Shown: positions 44,501 through 53,028, counted from the stretch's first letter. The stretch is DNA of 64,000 bases from Mastigocoleus testarum BC008 (GCF_001456025.1 NZ_LMTZ01000108.1:1-64000), one strand, 5' to 3'. Program-made: numbers and translations. Notes: generated by a model not told the origin, from the letters alone.

Positions 44501-46683
44501 CGGATATCAGCGAACAAAAACATACCGAATTAGAATTAAGGGAAGGGGCAGCCAGAGAAAGAACTTTGCTTAGTTTAGTTGAAAAAATCCGCCAAACTCT
44601 AGATTTAGACGAAATATTCCAGACTACAACCACAAAAATACGAGAAACTTTAAAATGCGATCGCGTTGCCCTGTATCAATTTAACTCTAATTATGGTGGG
44701 GAGTTTGTTACCGAATCAATGGCTAATGGTTGCATTCCCCTTATAGGAGGAGATCTATTACAAAACCCTTGGAATGATACCTATTTGCAAGAAACCGCAG
44801 GGGGTAGATATAAGAATCACGAAACTTGTGCTATTGATAATATTGATGAAGCCGATTTTAGCGATTGTCACCGCGAAATTTACCAACAATTACAAGTAAA
44901 AGCCTTTTGCATTGCTCCTGTTTTTCAAGGCGATACACTTTGGGGATTGCTCGCGGCTTATCAAAACACATATCCCCGTCAGTGGAAAGATGGAGAAGTT
45001 CGTCTGCTAACTCAAACTGGTATTCAATTAGGTATCTCCATCGCTCAGGTCGATCTATTTACCCAAATTCAAAACCAATCCTTACAATTACAACAAGCCA
45101 AAGAAACAGCGGAAGCGGCGAATCAAGCTAAAAGCGCTTTCATTGCTCATACTAGTCATGAATTACGAACTCCTCTGAATGCAATTTTGGGATTTGCCCA
45201 AATTCTCCAACAAGAAATAGGTTTTAATGCAAAACAGCAACGAGGAATTGAGGTGATTCAGCGTTCTGGTCAACATTTGCTGACTTTGATTAATGACATT
45301 CTCTATATTGCCAAAATTGAAGCAGGAAAACTCAATTTAGAATCAACAGATTTTATTCTGTCTTCGTTTTTAAATAATTTAGAAGCAATGATTCGTATTC
45401 GTTGTCAGCAAAAGGGAATTGAATTTGAGCATCTTATTCTTTCGGATTTACCCCCAATAGTACGAGGAGATGAAACTCGTTTGCGTCAACTCCTACTCAA
45501 TCTTCTGAGTAATGCAGTTAAATTTACCCCTAGAGGAAAAGTCACTTTTAGCGTCGGCTATGTTCGAGATTTTACTAAAGACAACCGGGATGCGATCGAG
45601 ACAGATAACGCTGATAAAATTCGTTTTCATATTGCAGATACAGGAATAGGTATTCCCTCAGATAAGTTAACAGAAATCTTTTTACCTTTCCAGCAATTAG
45701 ACCATCATCAATCATCTCAAGAAGGTACAGGACTTGGTTTGAGCATCAGTCAAAGTATTGCCGAACAGATGGGTAGTAAAATTTACGTTACCAGCACTTT
45801 TGGAGAAGGAAGCGAATTTTGGTTTGACATAAATTTTGCTCATGGGCAATATTCTGTAGAGTCGCTAGCAGATAAGACTAATAATCTTAAGATTACTGGC
45901 TATCAAGGAGCAAAGCGTAAAATTTTAATCGTAGATGATTTAGATAATAATCTAGAAGTTTTAGTTAGTTTTTTGACACCTCTGGGCTTTGAAGTCATCC
46001 AAGGGAGTTCGGGAACTGAGGCGATTGCTAAAACCGAAAAGCATCAGCCAGACTTAATCATTTTAGATTTGATAATGCCTGAAATGGATGGTTGGGAAGT
46101 AACCCGAATCCTGAGACAAGAATCAGCTTGGCAGGGTTTACCCATTATTATGGTTTCTGCCAGTACCCTTTCTGCCGATGAATCCCAATGTTACCAAGCA
46201 GGAGCAAATGCTTTCCTCGCAAAACCTTTAAATTTTGAAGAATTACTGAGACTTTTAGAACATTATCTCAAGCTTGAGTGGACAACTCAGGATGGTTTAA
46301 CGCGGTCGCTCCTTAGTTCAAAAACTTCTAGTTCGGAAACTTCCAGTTCAAAAACTTCTAATTCGGAAACTTCTAATTCAAAAACTTCTAATTCAAAAAC
46401 TTCTAATTCGGAAACTTCTAGTTCAAAAACTTCTAGTTTGGAAACTTCCCAAATAAAAGCTAGCAACGATTCGGAATCGATAGTTATCCCTACAACACCA
46501 GAATTGAAACAACTGTTGGAACTGACAATGGAAGGAGATATCCGAGAGGTATTATCCCAAATAGAACAATGGGAACAAAATCAATCTCAATTGATGCCTT
46601 CAATCCAACAAATACGACATTTAGCCCAAACTTGTCAGCTGAGAAAACTCAAAGAATTACTCAAACAATATCTCAAACGGTAG
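41521..46683 (+). CDS. CheB-CheR-PAS-GAF hybrid histidine kinase
   Basis: A cytosolic protein of 1720 residues. Domains in order: CheB methylesterase without receiver (about 20-200; Ser27 in 'GIGASAGGL', His54 in 'VVQHLSP', Asp148 in 'GTGSDGT'); CheR methyltransferase (about 215-490, 'ACATGEEAYSLAMLL'); a coiled coil rich in 'EELxxxNEEL' repeats; two PAS-like segments; a GAF domain with a phytochrome-type Cys1116-His1117; HisKA ('TSHELRTPLNA', His about 1212); HATPase; a receiver (about 1460-1580, 'LIILDLIMPE'); a low-complexity Ser/Thr/Lys/Glu linker; and a helical tail. It may couple methylation chemistry to phosphotransfer and, through the GAF domain, to light. Confidence 0.92.
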   Translation: MSEYESGVNSSTSEQKGNFFVVGIGASAGGLRALEEFFEHMPTDSGAAFVVVQHLSPDFKSLMKELLERRTRMEIYRVTEGMKLQRNSVYLIPPGKNLVLKNGKLHLLEQEERNRHGLNFPIDIFLESLAKNYGERGIGVILSGTGSDGTKGLRAINEAGGFAMVQEPTTAEFDGMPRTAIATGVVDRILSPQKLAQTIYQLVQSPNSPDKSDTNPVGLFKPHNLERIANILAQHEQTDFSHYKTSTLSRRIHRRYLISGCNNLDEFIHLLENSSQERAILRHDLLISVTQFFRDPLAWNFLETEVIPQLIAKANPQEELRCWVTACATGEEAYSLAMLLDEAVTKSNKPVRFKIFATDIDKTALEKATQGIYPQSISNDINPQRLERYFLRKDNCLQVIRKLREKLLFAPHDITKDAGFTRMNLISCRNVLIYLQSDLQQQVLRNLHFSLVSKGVLFLGEAETLGHIEPEFQHLDKKNKIYQKRRDVKLNIPIRGVEKISRQLLTYVPSKNQSENHLEPILDRTLSAFLEKYKATCFLVDREHKMFHSFTNDGINVLKVPSGKTTTDITKMIVRDLQLPLITALHRAKRERSPVSYTGIKIELENRECSLKLEVTYHESNKLASDFFSIVIQEDEVFHQPSGERFEADAEASQRIIELEYELQQTRENLQAVIEELETTNEEQQATNEELTASNEELQSTNEELHSVNEELYTVNAEYQSKIGELTELNNDIDNLLRSTNIGVVFLDRDLKIRKFTPAATVAINLVEADINRPLKHITHNLNCPNLLELLKAVIESQKGLDKEVKLVEEDFYLLMRINPYLLEDGHLDGVVISFIDVDELKTIQQQIYLVNEELKESQLQLRQLNQKLEQRVEERTQALQKSEVRLRAILATTSSMVYLKNTQGRYLLVNRQYLELLNLTEEQILGSSTRDIFPEQIADVLNANDRQVLADKSVLQFEEEIPVADGSLRTYISNKAPLIDNNGEVYAICGISTDISEQKHTELELREGAARERTLLSLVEKIRQTLDLDEIFQTTTTKIRETLKCDRVALYQFNSNYGGEFVTESMANGCIPLIGGDLLQNPWNDTYLQETAGGRYKNHETCAIDNIDEADFSDCHREIYQQLQVKAFCIAPVFQGDTLWGLLAAYQNTYPRQWKDGEVRLLTQTGIQLGISIAQVDLFTQIQNQSLQLQQAKETAEAANQAKSAFIAHTSHELRTPLNAILGFAQILQQEIGFNAKQQRGIEVIQRSGQHLLTLINDILYIAKIEAGKLNLESTDFILSSFLNNLEAMIRIRCQQKGIEFEHLILSDLPPIVRGDETRLRQLLLNLLSNAVKFTPRGKVTFSVGYVRDFTKDNRDAIETDNADKIRFHIADTGIGIPSDKLTEIFLPFQQLDHHQSSQEGTGLGLSISQSIAEQMGSKIYVTSTFGEGSEFWFDINFAHGQYSVESLADKTNNLKITGYQGAKRKILIVDDLDNNLEVLVSFLTPLGFEVIQGSSGTEAIAKTEKHQPDLIILDLIMPEMDGWEVTRILRQESAWQGLPIIMVSASTLSADESQCYQAGANAFLAKPLNFEELLRLLEHYLKLEWTTQDGLTRSLLSSKTSSSETSSSKTSNSETSNSKTSNSKTSNSETSSSKTSSLETSQIKASNDSESIVIPTTPELKQLLELTMEGDIREVLSQIEQWEQNQSQLMPSIQQIRHLAQTCQLRKLKELLKQYLKR
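46315..46449 (+). repeat. nine in-frame 15-bp repeats in the kinase gene
   Basis: Nine units of the type AGTTCAAAAACTTCT, each coding five residues (SSKTS, SSETS, NSKTS variants), form a flexible linker between the receiver and the C-terminal helices. Copy number is likely to vary between strains without breaking the frame. Confidence 0.85.
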
Positions 46684-46810
46684 TAAGTAGGTTAGCAAGA
46701 AAAATCATAACTTATTTGTAATAGCGTTTTGGCGCTAAAGCGCTACTACGAGCCAAATACAAACATTTTATATTTATTTACATAGTTTACTTTTTCTCGC
46801 CTACTTACTT
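46682..46810 (-). mobile_element. MITE-like repeat, copy 2
   Basis: About 129 bases matching the complement of 17742-17869 over almost its whole length. The ends are inverted repeats (AGTAAGTAGG at 46682-46691 and CCTACTTACT at 46800-46809), with a central TAGCGCTTT-AGCGC palindrome. Its left end overlaps the stop codon of the CheB/CheR kinase. Confidence 0.75.
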
Positions 46811-46818
46811 AAATTATT

Positions 46819-47037
46819 TTATTCAAATTTTGCATAAACTAAGTCTCTAATCAACGGCGTCCTTAAACCAACATATTTTGAGAGAGTTTGACTATCTTCT
46901 GGACTAAGAGAAGATACTTTTTCAACTTCATCAATTAATTTTTGGATTAATTCACTATCCGAAAGCTTCAAAAGACTTCCAGGATTTGATGTCTCTACGA
47001 AAGCCCAGATCATACGGATAATCTTTATGTCTACATC
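46819..47037 (-). CDS. small conserved cyanobacterial protein
   Basis: A 72-residue soluble helical protein starting 'MDVDIKIIRMIWAFVETSN' and containing 'LLKLSDSELIQKLI' and 'TPLIRDLVYAKF'. I recall many similar short proteins in Nostocales genomes, of unknown function. A longer frame starts 7 codons upstream at 47058, but homologues as I remember them begin at the MDV methionine. It stands alone between two kinase genes, on the opposite strand. Confidence 0.65.
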   Translation of the reverse strand, partial: DVDIKIIRMIWAFVETSNPGSLLKLSDSELIQKLIDEVEKVSSLSPEDSQTLSKYVGLRTPLIRDLVYAKFE

Positions 47038-47274
47038 CATTTGTGTAACAAGGAGCAATATAAATATAATAAGCTCAAATCTTAAGAAATACTTAAGAAA
47101 GTGTCATTACTTAAATTATCGTGCGTATGAATTAAGCCTTAATATACTAAAGATATAAAGTATCATCTATCTAGAGATATAATTTACATTGCAGCATTAT
47201 AAAAGCAAGACTTGTTCTAGGTACAGCTGTAGAGCATCCTGATAAGATTTAGGTGAAGAAGCTCCTGGAAAATT

Positions 47275-49257
47275 TTGAATCAGATCGAACTACTCAATCG
47301 AATAACTCGCAAAATCAGACAGTCCCTAGAGTCGCAAGACATCTTAGATGCGGCAGTAACAGAAGTTCGAGATTTTCTCAAAACTGACCGAGTGAAAATC
47401 TATAAATTCGATGAAGACGGTAACGGTCAAGTAATTGCTGAATCTATAAATGGCGATCACCTCCCATCGCTCAAAGGGTTGCATTTTCCTGCAGGAGATA
47501 TTCCACCTCGGGCACGAGAACTATTTCTTAAGGCAAGAGTTCGTTCTATAGTTGATTTGGAAGAACAACAAATATGTCTAAGTCAACCAGATAGGCTTCC
47601 ATCTACAGCTACCGACGAATTAACGGTAGAACAAGTGCGTCAATCTTTTCTTGACAATCTACTGCAACGTCCTGTAGATCCCTGTCATGTGGAATATCTC
47701 ACGCTGATGGGTGTTAAGTCCAGTCTAGTGGTTCCCCTGGTATGTAACGAGGAACTTTGGGGCTTACTCATTGCTCATCACCGTCGTGCTAAAGCTCTTT
47801 CTAAGAGCCATCTAAAAATTATCCAAATTGTCAGCGAACAGCTAGAAATGGCGATCACTCAAGCCAATTTATTTAATAAGGTTCAACAAAAAGCCCAACG
47901 AGAAGCTTTAATTAATCAAATTTCTCAACTCCTACATTCTCCCTTAGAAAACGACAAAATTTTACCTACGGTACTATCAAAAATAGTTCCTGCAATTGGT
48001 GGAACAGGGGGTTTATTATGTATGAATGGTGCCGAAAAATCGGAAATTAGCTTCTACCAATATGGTTCTTTACCAAACCTTTCTACATCCGATTGGTTAC
48101 AACTGCAAGGTTTAGCTCTGAACGACACAAAAGTCAGAGTAATTGATAATATTGAAGAACAAAAATTAATTAAAACTTTATTACCTGCTCTTAAAAAAAA
48201 TAAACTCCGTAGTTTACTTTTAATGACCCTACGTTACAAGCAAGAAACTTTGGGCAATCTAGCTATTTTTCGTCGGTCGATAGATACGGAAAAACTGTGG
48301 GCAGGTAATTATCAAGATGATGAACGACAACAACGTCCCCGTCAATCCTTTGCAGAGTGGAAAGAACTCACCCAAGGAAAAGCTCAACCTTGGAAGCTAC
48401 ATGAGATGGAATTGATTGAGTCCCTCGGTAACAACTTGGGCATAGCAGTCATGCAAGATCGACTTTACCGTCAGGAACGAAAGCAGCGCTTGTTAGTAGA
48501 AATGCAAAACCAAGAGCTAGAAAATGCTCGTAGGGAAGCAGAAAAAGCAAGTAGTCTCAAATCTGCATTTTTATCTTCTTCAAGTCACGAATTACGGACT
48601 CCCCTCGCTTCAGTTCTTAACTACCTTAAACTTCTCAAAGAAGGCTTCTATGATAATGAAGAAGAATTATTAGAGTACATTGAAACTGCTCATACTTGGG
48701 CAGAAAATCTTCACTACATTGTTAATAATATCCTTGATATTGCCAAAATTGAAGCAGGAAAAATGGAAGCCGATCTGGAAATAGTTGAACTTAAACCCTT
48801 ATTAAAGGAACAATATAAACTTTTTCAATCTGAGACTATACGACAAGGTATTGAATTGACCGTGGACTGTCAAGTAATAAGTGTTTGTGCTGATAAAATC
48901 AAGCTAAAACAGGTTTTGGGCAACCTTTTAAATAACGCTTTTAAATTTACTCAGCAAGGAGAAATTAACCTCAAGGCTATTAGCAAAAGTGAAACTACAT
49001 CTTCGAAGGAAAAGTCTTTAGTAGAAATTTCTTTAGCCGATACGGGTATTGGCATTGAACCCGACAAACAAACTAATATTTTTGATGCCTTTGTTCAGGA
49101 AGATAGCTCAATCCACAGACGTTATGGGGGTACAGGTCTGGGGCTAACCATCTGCAAAGAATTAGTAGAACTCATGGGAGGTGAGATTTTACTCTTCAGT
49201 GAAGGTAGAAATCGAGGAACAACAATAACTGTTACCTTACCGCGAGCAGAAGAATAA
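47275..49257 (+). CDS. phytochrome-type GAF histidine kinase
   Basis: A 660-residue cytosolic kinase with a TTG start (TGGA 7 bases upstream). The first GAF domain (about 20-200) carries the phytochrome DIP motif in 'FPAGDIPPRAREL' (Asp75-Ile-Pro) and the bilin-attachment pair in 'DPCHVEYLTLMGV' (Cys137-His138), so it should bind a linear tetrapyrrole. It lacks an N-terminal PAS 'knot', and I see no clear PHY domain. A second GAF-like domain spans about 215-400, then HisKA ('SSHELRTPLASVL', His438) and HATPase ('DTGIGIEPD', 'GGTGLGLTICKEL'). It probably signals to the receiver protein 135 bases downstream. Photochemistry is inferred from the motifs. Confidence 0.88.
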   Translation: MNQIELLNRITRKIRQSLESQDILDAAVTEVRDFLKTDRVKIYKFDEDGNGQVIAESINGDHLPSLKGLHFPAGDIPPRARELFLKARVRSIVDLEEQQICLSQPDRLPSTATDELTVEQVRQSFLDNLLQRPVDPCHVEYLTLMGVKSSLVVPLVCNEELWGLLIAHHRRAKALSKSHLKIIQIVSEQLEMAITQANLFNKVQQKAQREALINQISQLLHSPLENDKILPTVLSKIVPAIGGTGGLLCMNGAEKSEISFYQYGSLPNLSTSDWLQLQGLALNDTKVRVIDNIEEQKLIKTLLPALKKNKLRSLLLMTLRYKQETLGNLAIFRRSIDTEKLWAGNYQDDERQQRPRQSFAEWKELTQGKAQPWKLHEMELIESLGNNLGIAVMQDRLYRQERKQRLLVEMQNQELENARREAEKASSLKSAFLSSSSHELRTPLASVLNYLKLLKEGFYDNEEELLEYIETAHTWAENLHYIVNNILDIAKIEAGKMEADLEIVELKPLLKEQYKLFQSETIRQGIELTVDCQVISVCADKIKLKQVLGNLLNNAFKFTQQGEINLKAISKSETTSSKEKSLVEISLADTGIGIEPDKQTNIFDAFVQEDSSIHRRYGGTGLGLTICKELVELMGGEILLFSEGRNRGTTITVTLPRAEE

Positions 49258-49392
49258 GCAACCCACGGCTAAAAGTCTGTGGGCTTCAGCCCAGTTTAAA
49301 GAAGTTAGTCGGGATAATATTTAACTGTCCTTCCTGCTGAGAACCAATCACCGGACTTCCGGGCTGGCTTACGAACAGCCCCAAAGCTGCAA
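49258..49392 (+). other. structured intergenic element with competing hairpins
   Basis: Between kinase and receiver genes are CCCAC...GTGGG (49262-49283), the overlapping GGGCTTCAGCCC (49281-49292), CCGGACTTCCGG (49351-49362) and GGGCTG...CAGCCC (49361-49381), the last ending 11 bases before the receiver ORF. The overlapping pairs are mutually exclusive folds. It may be an RNA switch, an attenuator or the end of an IS200/IS605-type element. Confidence 0.45.
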
Positions 49393-49812
49393 ATGAGAAA
49401 AAATATGAAAAGTTTAAAAATTTTATTGGTAGAAGATAATTTAGCATTAGCTAAAAGCACCGCTAAACTGATTAAACGTATTGGCGGACATCAGGTTCAG
49501 CTAACTGACGAACCTAAGACTATCTTTGAACTGTGTACGGCAGGGGAAGTAGATATAATACTAATGGACATCAATCTACCGGGGGCATTTTGGTGTGGAA
49601 AAGAGGTCAGTGGTACTGACTTATCTCGTTTACTAAAAGCCAACAAAGAAACAGCTACCATTCCCATTATTCTTTTGACAGCTTATGCCACGTTAAGGGA
49701 ACGCGAATCACTTCTAGCTGATTCCGAAGCGAACGAGTTCTTTGCTAAACCAATCAACGATTATGCTGCTTTAATTAAGGCAATAGAACTACTAGTTGAC
49801 GCTTCCCTTTAA
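49393..49812 (+). CDS. single-domain response regulator
   Basis: A 139-residue receiver with no output domain. It has the acidic residues in 'LLVEDN', the phospho-accepting Asp in 'ILMDINLPG', Thr in 'LLTAYA' and Lys in 'FFAKPI'. An insertion 'AFWCGKEVSGTDLS' after the phosphorylation site is longer than usual. Such proteins act as phosphorelay shuttles or by protein contact. It follows the phytochrome-type kinase on the same strand, its likely donor. The start may instead be the ATG at 49405. Confidence 0.88.
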   Translation: MRKNMKSLKILLVEDNLALAKSTAKLIKRIGGHQVQLTDEPKTIFELCTAGEVDIILMDINLPGAFWCGKEVSGTDLSRLLKANKETATIPIILLTAYATLRERESLLADSEANEFFAKPINDYAALIKAIELLVDASL

Positions 49813-49861
49813 TGATGGGATTCTTAGCTAACGAGATTCCAACGAGTGCTTTACAGATTGT

Positions 49862-50395
49862 TCAACTTCTTAAAATAGTAGGAGATGTAGCTAAAATTTG
49901 TGCTCCTTGTTCCATGACTTCAATATCTGAAATTGACCAATTACGAGGTGCTTGACAATGGTGAGCAACTAATAATCCCCACAAGCCCTTGGGGGTTAGA
50001 ACCGGTACCACTAAATTTGCACGAACCTGTAGTTCTCGAAGGAATTCACGGTGACACTGGTGAATGGATGCGGTTTCAATATCATTTATTGCTCTAACCC
50101 GGCCTTGCAAATACATAGCGGCATATTCATCATTAAATGATTCATCCGGACCTGTGGAACCAATAATTGAGTATTTGCTTTGATTCAAAGATTCAAAAGT
50201 TACTTGTCCGCTCCACTGATTATAAAAATAATATAAGACTACGCGGTCAACTTGAAGTGATTCTCTAAGTCGATCAGTTGTTTTGATAATTAGCTCATCT
50301 CTTTCTATTCTTTGTTTAACTTGTTGTAGTACCTTTTCTAAACCTACATCTTTATAGCTATTATCCTTGGGTTGATTAAAGTTTTGCATCGTCAC
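49862..50395 (-). CDS. stand-alone cyanobacteriochrome-like GAF protein
   Basis: A 177-residue protein that is essentially one GAF domain. It has the bilin-attachment pair Cys114-His115 in 'SIHQCHREFLRELQVRANL', followed by the typical 'LVVPVLTPKGLWGLLVAHHC'. At the place where DXCF-type cyanobacteriochromes carry a second cysteine, it reads Asp-Glu-Ser-Phe (84-87). There is no kinase, cyclase or other output domain, so it would act through binding partners. It is convergent with the lone receiver gene, which ends 50 bases away. The start is GTG at 50395 or ATG two codons later. Confidence 0.82.
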   Translation of the reverse strand: MTMQNFNQPKDNSYKDVGLEKVLQQVKQRIERDELIIKTTDRLRESLQVDRVVLYYFYNQWSGQVTFESLNQSKYSIIGSTGPDESFNDEYAAMYLQGRVRAINDIETASIHQCHREFLRELQVRANLVVPVLTPKGLWGLLVAHHCQAPRNWSISDIEVMEQGAQILATSPTILRS

Positions 50396-51063
50396 TCGGT
50401 AAATTAAAGTTTAGTGAGTTAATAAAATAAAAGGTCGATTTATGAAAAAGACAAAATAATCCGATCCAATTTTCAGACAAATCAGTTGAAAATCAGATCC
50501 ACTGTATAGATATAGAAAAAGAATTAGATATTTATTTAAATTATGCAATGAAGCTAAATTTTTGCTTCAGGTTCTGGGTGTCAAGTTTCAATTTCTTTGC
50601 TAGTACTATTAAATTCTGAAATTTTTGTTGTCATATTTGTGACAAGTTAAAACAACATTATTTTTGTAAATTAGTAATTATAGCTGAAATGACCGCTAAA
50701 CTTTAATCTTTGTAGAGTATCAAAAAGTGAGCGAGTAGGGTGATACTAACGAAAATACAGTCATTTTTTTAGAACATCTTCATTCACAATTTCCAGGGGC
50801 TAAATCTTTAATTTAATTACATGGGATGGCGACCAGAGAATTCTACTTTTTCTGCCATTATTTCTCTGTTGTTATAATTTTATTTAAGTTGCCAGTCAAT
50901 AGTAAAATTTTTAACATTATGAAATCAAATTTCGTATGGTATTTGCCCATGAATCAATCTGGATAACTATATTTCAGTTAATGAAAATTGTTATATAATT
51001 TAACATCAAGGAACAATAACATTCGATCAAAAAATTTGAATTCTGGCTTTTGCTCTTAGACTT
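50396..51063. other. spacer between divergent GAF and REC-kinase genes, no gene seen
   Basis: AT-rich, 668 bases. It must hold both promoters. No clear operator was seen. Confidence 0.4.
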
Positions 51064-52887
51064 ATGCCTTATCGTCAACAGCTATTGTCCAAATCGGTAA
51101 AAACTTTAGCCAAGTTAATGGGGAGTTCATCAGGAGAAGGTTCTGGCGAGCAAAATCAGGAAAGTGGCGAACTAGAAAAGTTTTCCCAAGCTAGTGATTG
51201 TTTTGTCACCGATTATCAAGACGGCGAAGCAAGAGCAGAAGTAGACGAGAAAAAGACAAACTCAGAGGTCATTTTAATCGTAGACGATAGCCCCGATAAC
51301 CTACTAGTATTATTTTCCTACTTAGAAGAAAAAGGGTTTAAAGTCTTGTTAGCTGAAGACGGTGAGAGCGCTTTACAGATTGCTCAATCTAAAACCCCGG
51401 ATTTAATTTTGTTAGATGTTTTGATGCCTGAGATTGATGGTTTTGAAACCTGCCGTCGACTCAAAGCGAAACCTTCCACGAGAGAAATACCCGTAATTTT
51501 TTTGACTGCACTTTCAGAAACTGTCAATAAAGTTCAAGGATTCAAATTGGGAGGTGTAGACTATATCACAAAACCTAGCGAACAAGAAGAAGTTCTAATA
51601 CGCATTCAAACTCATCTTAATCTGCAAAGAATGCGCTCTACCCTAAGCAAGCAAAATCAGGAACTAAAACAAAGGTTAGATTTTGAAGCCTTGGTACGCC
51701 GTATCACCGATAAGTTGCGCGACAGTCTTAATGAAAGCCAGATACTAGAAACTGCTACCCAGGAGCTAGCTCAAGTCCTCCAACTCAGTAGCTGTCAAAT
51801 CGAACTTTACGATTCACAACAGATAACAGCAACTATTGCCTACGAACATAGTATTACTCTGCCCCAGTGTCAGGGAGCCAGGAGAAATATTAAAGATTTT
51901 CCTGAACTTTATCAACAACTGTTAGAAAAAATTCCGGTTCAATTAGTAGAAAAAATTCCTCAATTCAATCCTCAAGAGATTCAAGTTAATCGTTTAGCTT
52001 GCCCGATTTTTGACGACCGCGGTATTATCGGTAATCTTTGGGGGCTTAGACCGCCAACAGAGCTATTTACGACTTTAGAAATTGAACTGATGCAGCAGGT
52101 GGCTTCTCACTGTGCGATCGCTATTCGTCAGGCTCGATTATACCAAGCTTCTAATCAGCAAGTCGCACAATTGGCTAAACTCAATCAGTTGAAAGATGAT
52201 TTCCTCAAAACTATTACTCACGAATTAAAGGCCCCTATGAGTAGTATTCAGTTGGCTACACAAACAATGGAAACTCTATTAACCAATCAACAAAATCCTC
52301 ATAGGTCTCCTATTTTTAAGCGAGTTATCAAGATTTTCCACGAATCATGTCAGCGACAGAAACAACTGATAGACGATTTACTTACTCTTTGCTATATAGA
52401 CGCAAAATCCAAAACTGTACAACTAGAGTTAATCAATCTAAATCAGTGGATTCCCTATGTTGTACAGTTACATTTAACACCCGTTCGCAATCAGCAACAG
52501 CAATTAACTCTAGATTTAGCTGAAGAAGAATTACAGATTGCGGCAGATCCAATGATGTTGGAACGGATCGTTCGAGAATTATTGCACAATGCTTGTAAAT
52601 ATACTCCAGTAAATGAAATAATTACAATTCAAACTGAAGCTAACAAATCAGAAATTTCCCTTCGTGTTATTAATACGGGTGTAGAAATCCCTGTAGAAGA
52701 GCAGGAATTAATTTTTAATCAATTTTATCGCATCCCCAATAACGATCCTTGGAAGTATGGTGGTACTGGGTTGGGATTAGCATTAGTAAAAAAACTAGCA
52801 CAGATTCTACAAGCAACTGTTGATGTAGAAAGTAGAAATCAGCGGGTTATTTTTTGTGTTAGATTTCCGGTGGTGCATCACTCTTAG
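51064..52887 (+). CDS. REC-GAF hybrid histidine kinase
   Basis: A 607-residue cytosolic protein. After about 65 poorly conserved residues comes a receiver (about 75-195; 'LIVDDSPDN', phospho-Asp in 'ILLDVLMPE', 'ITKPSEQEE'), a short coiled coil, a GAF-like domain (about 210-370) without a Cys-His pair, HisKA ('ITHELKAPMSS') and HATPase ('INTGVEIP', 'YGGTGLGLALVKKL'). A receiver at the N-terminus means the kinase can be regulated by phosphorylation from another kinase, perhaps the two upstream. The H box reads HELKAP instead of HELRTP, a common variant. Confidence 0.9.
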   Translation: MPYRQQLLSKSVKTLAKLMGSSSGEGSGEQNQESGELEKFSQASDCFVTDYQDGEARAEVDEKKTNSEVILIVDDSPDNLLVLFSYLEEKGFKVLLAEDGESALQIAQSKTPDLILLDVLMPEIDGFETCRRLKAKPSTREIPVIFLTALSETVNKVQGFKLGGVDYITKPSEQEEVLIRIQTHLNLQRMRSTLSKQNQELKQRLDFEALVRRITDKLRDSLNESQILETATQELAQVLQLSSCQIELYDSQQITATIAYEHSITLPQCQGARRNIKDFPELYQQLLEKIPVQLVEKIPQFNPQEIQVNRLACPIFDDRGIIGNLWGLRPPTELFTTLEIELMQQVASHCAIAIRQARLYQASNQQVAQLAKLNQLKDDFLKTITHELKAPMSSIQLATQTMETLLTNQQNPHRSPIFKRVIKIFHESCQRQKQLIDDLLTLCYIDAKSKTVQLELINLNQWIPYVVQLHLTPVRNQQQQLTLDLAEEELQIAADPMMLERIVRELLHNACKYTPVNEIITIQTEANKSEISLRVINTGVEIPVEEQELIFNQFYRIPNNDPWKYGGTGLGLALVKKLAQILQATVDVESRNQRVIFCVRFPVVHHS

Positions 52888-53028
52888 GATTCGTGATAGC
52901 GTAGGGTGAATCCTTAGGAGCGAGCCTGTCACTAAAGCTTCGACATTAGCCTAGACAGTGTTCCCAAGCACTCAAGAAGTTTAAGCCAAAGATGAAATGT
53001 ATCTGTTTTTTATTCATGCTATTTTTGT

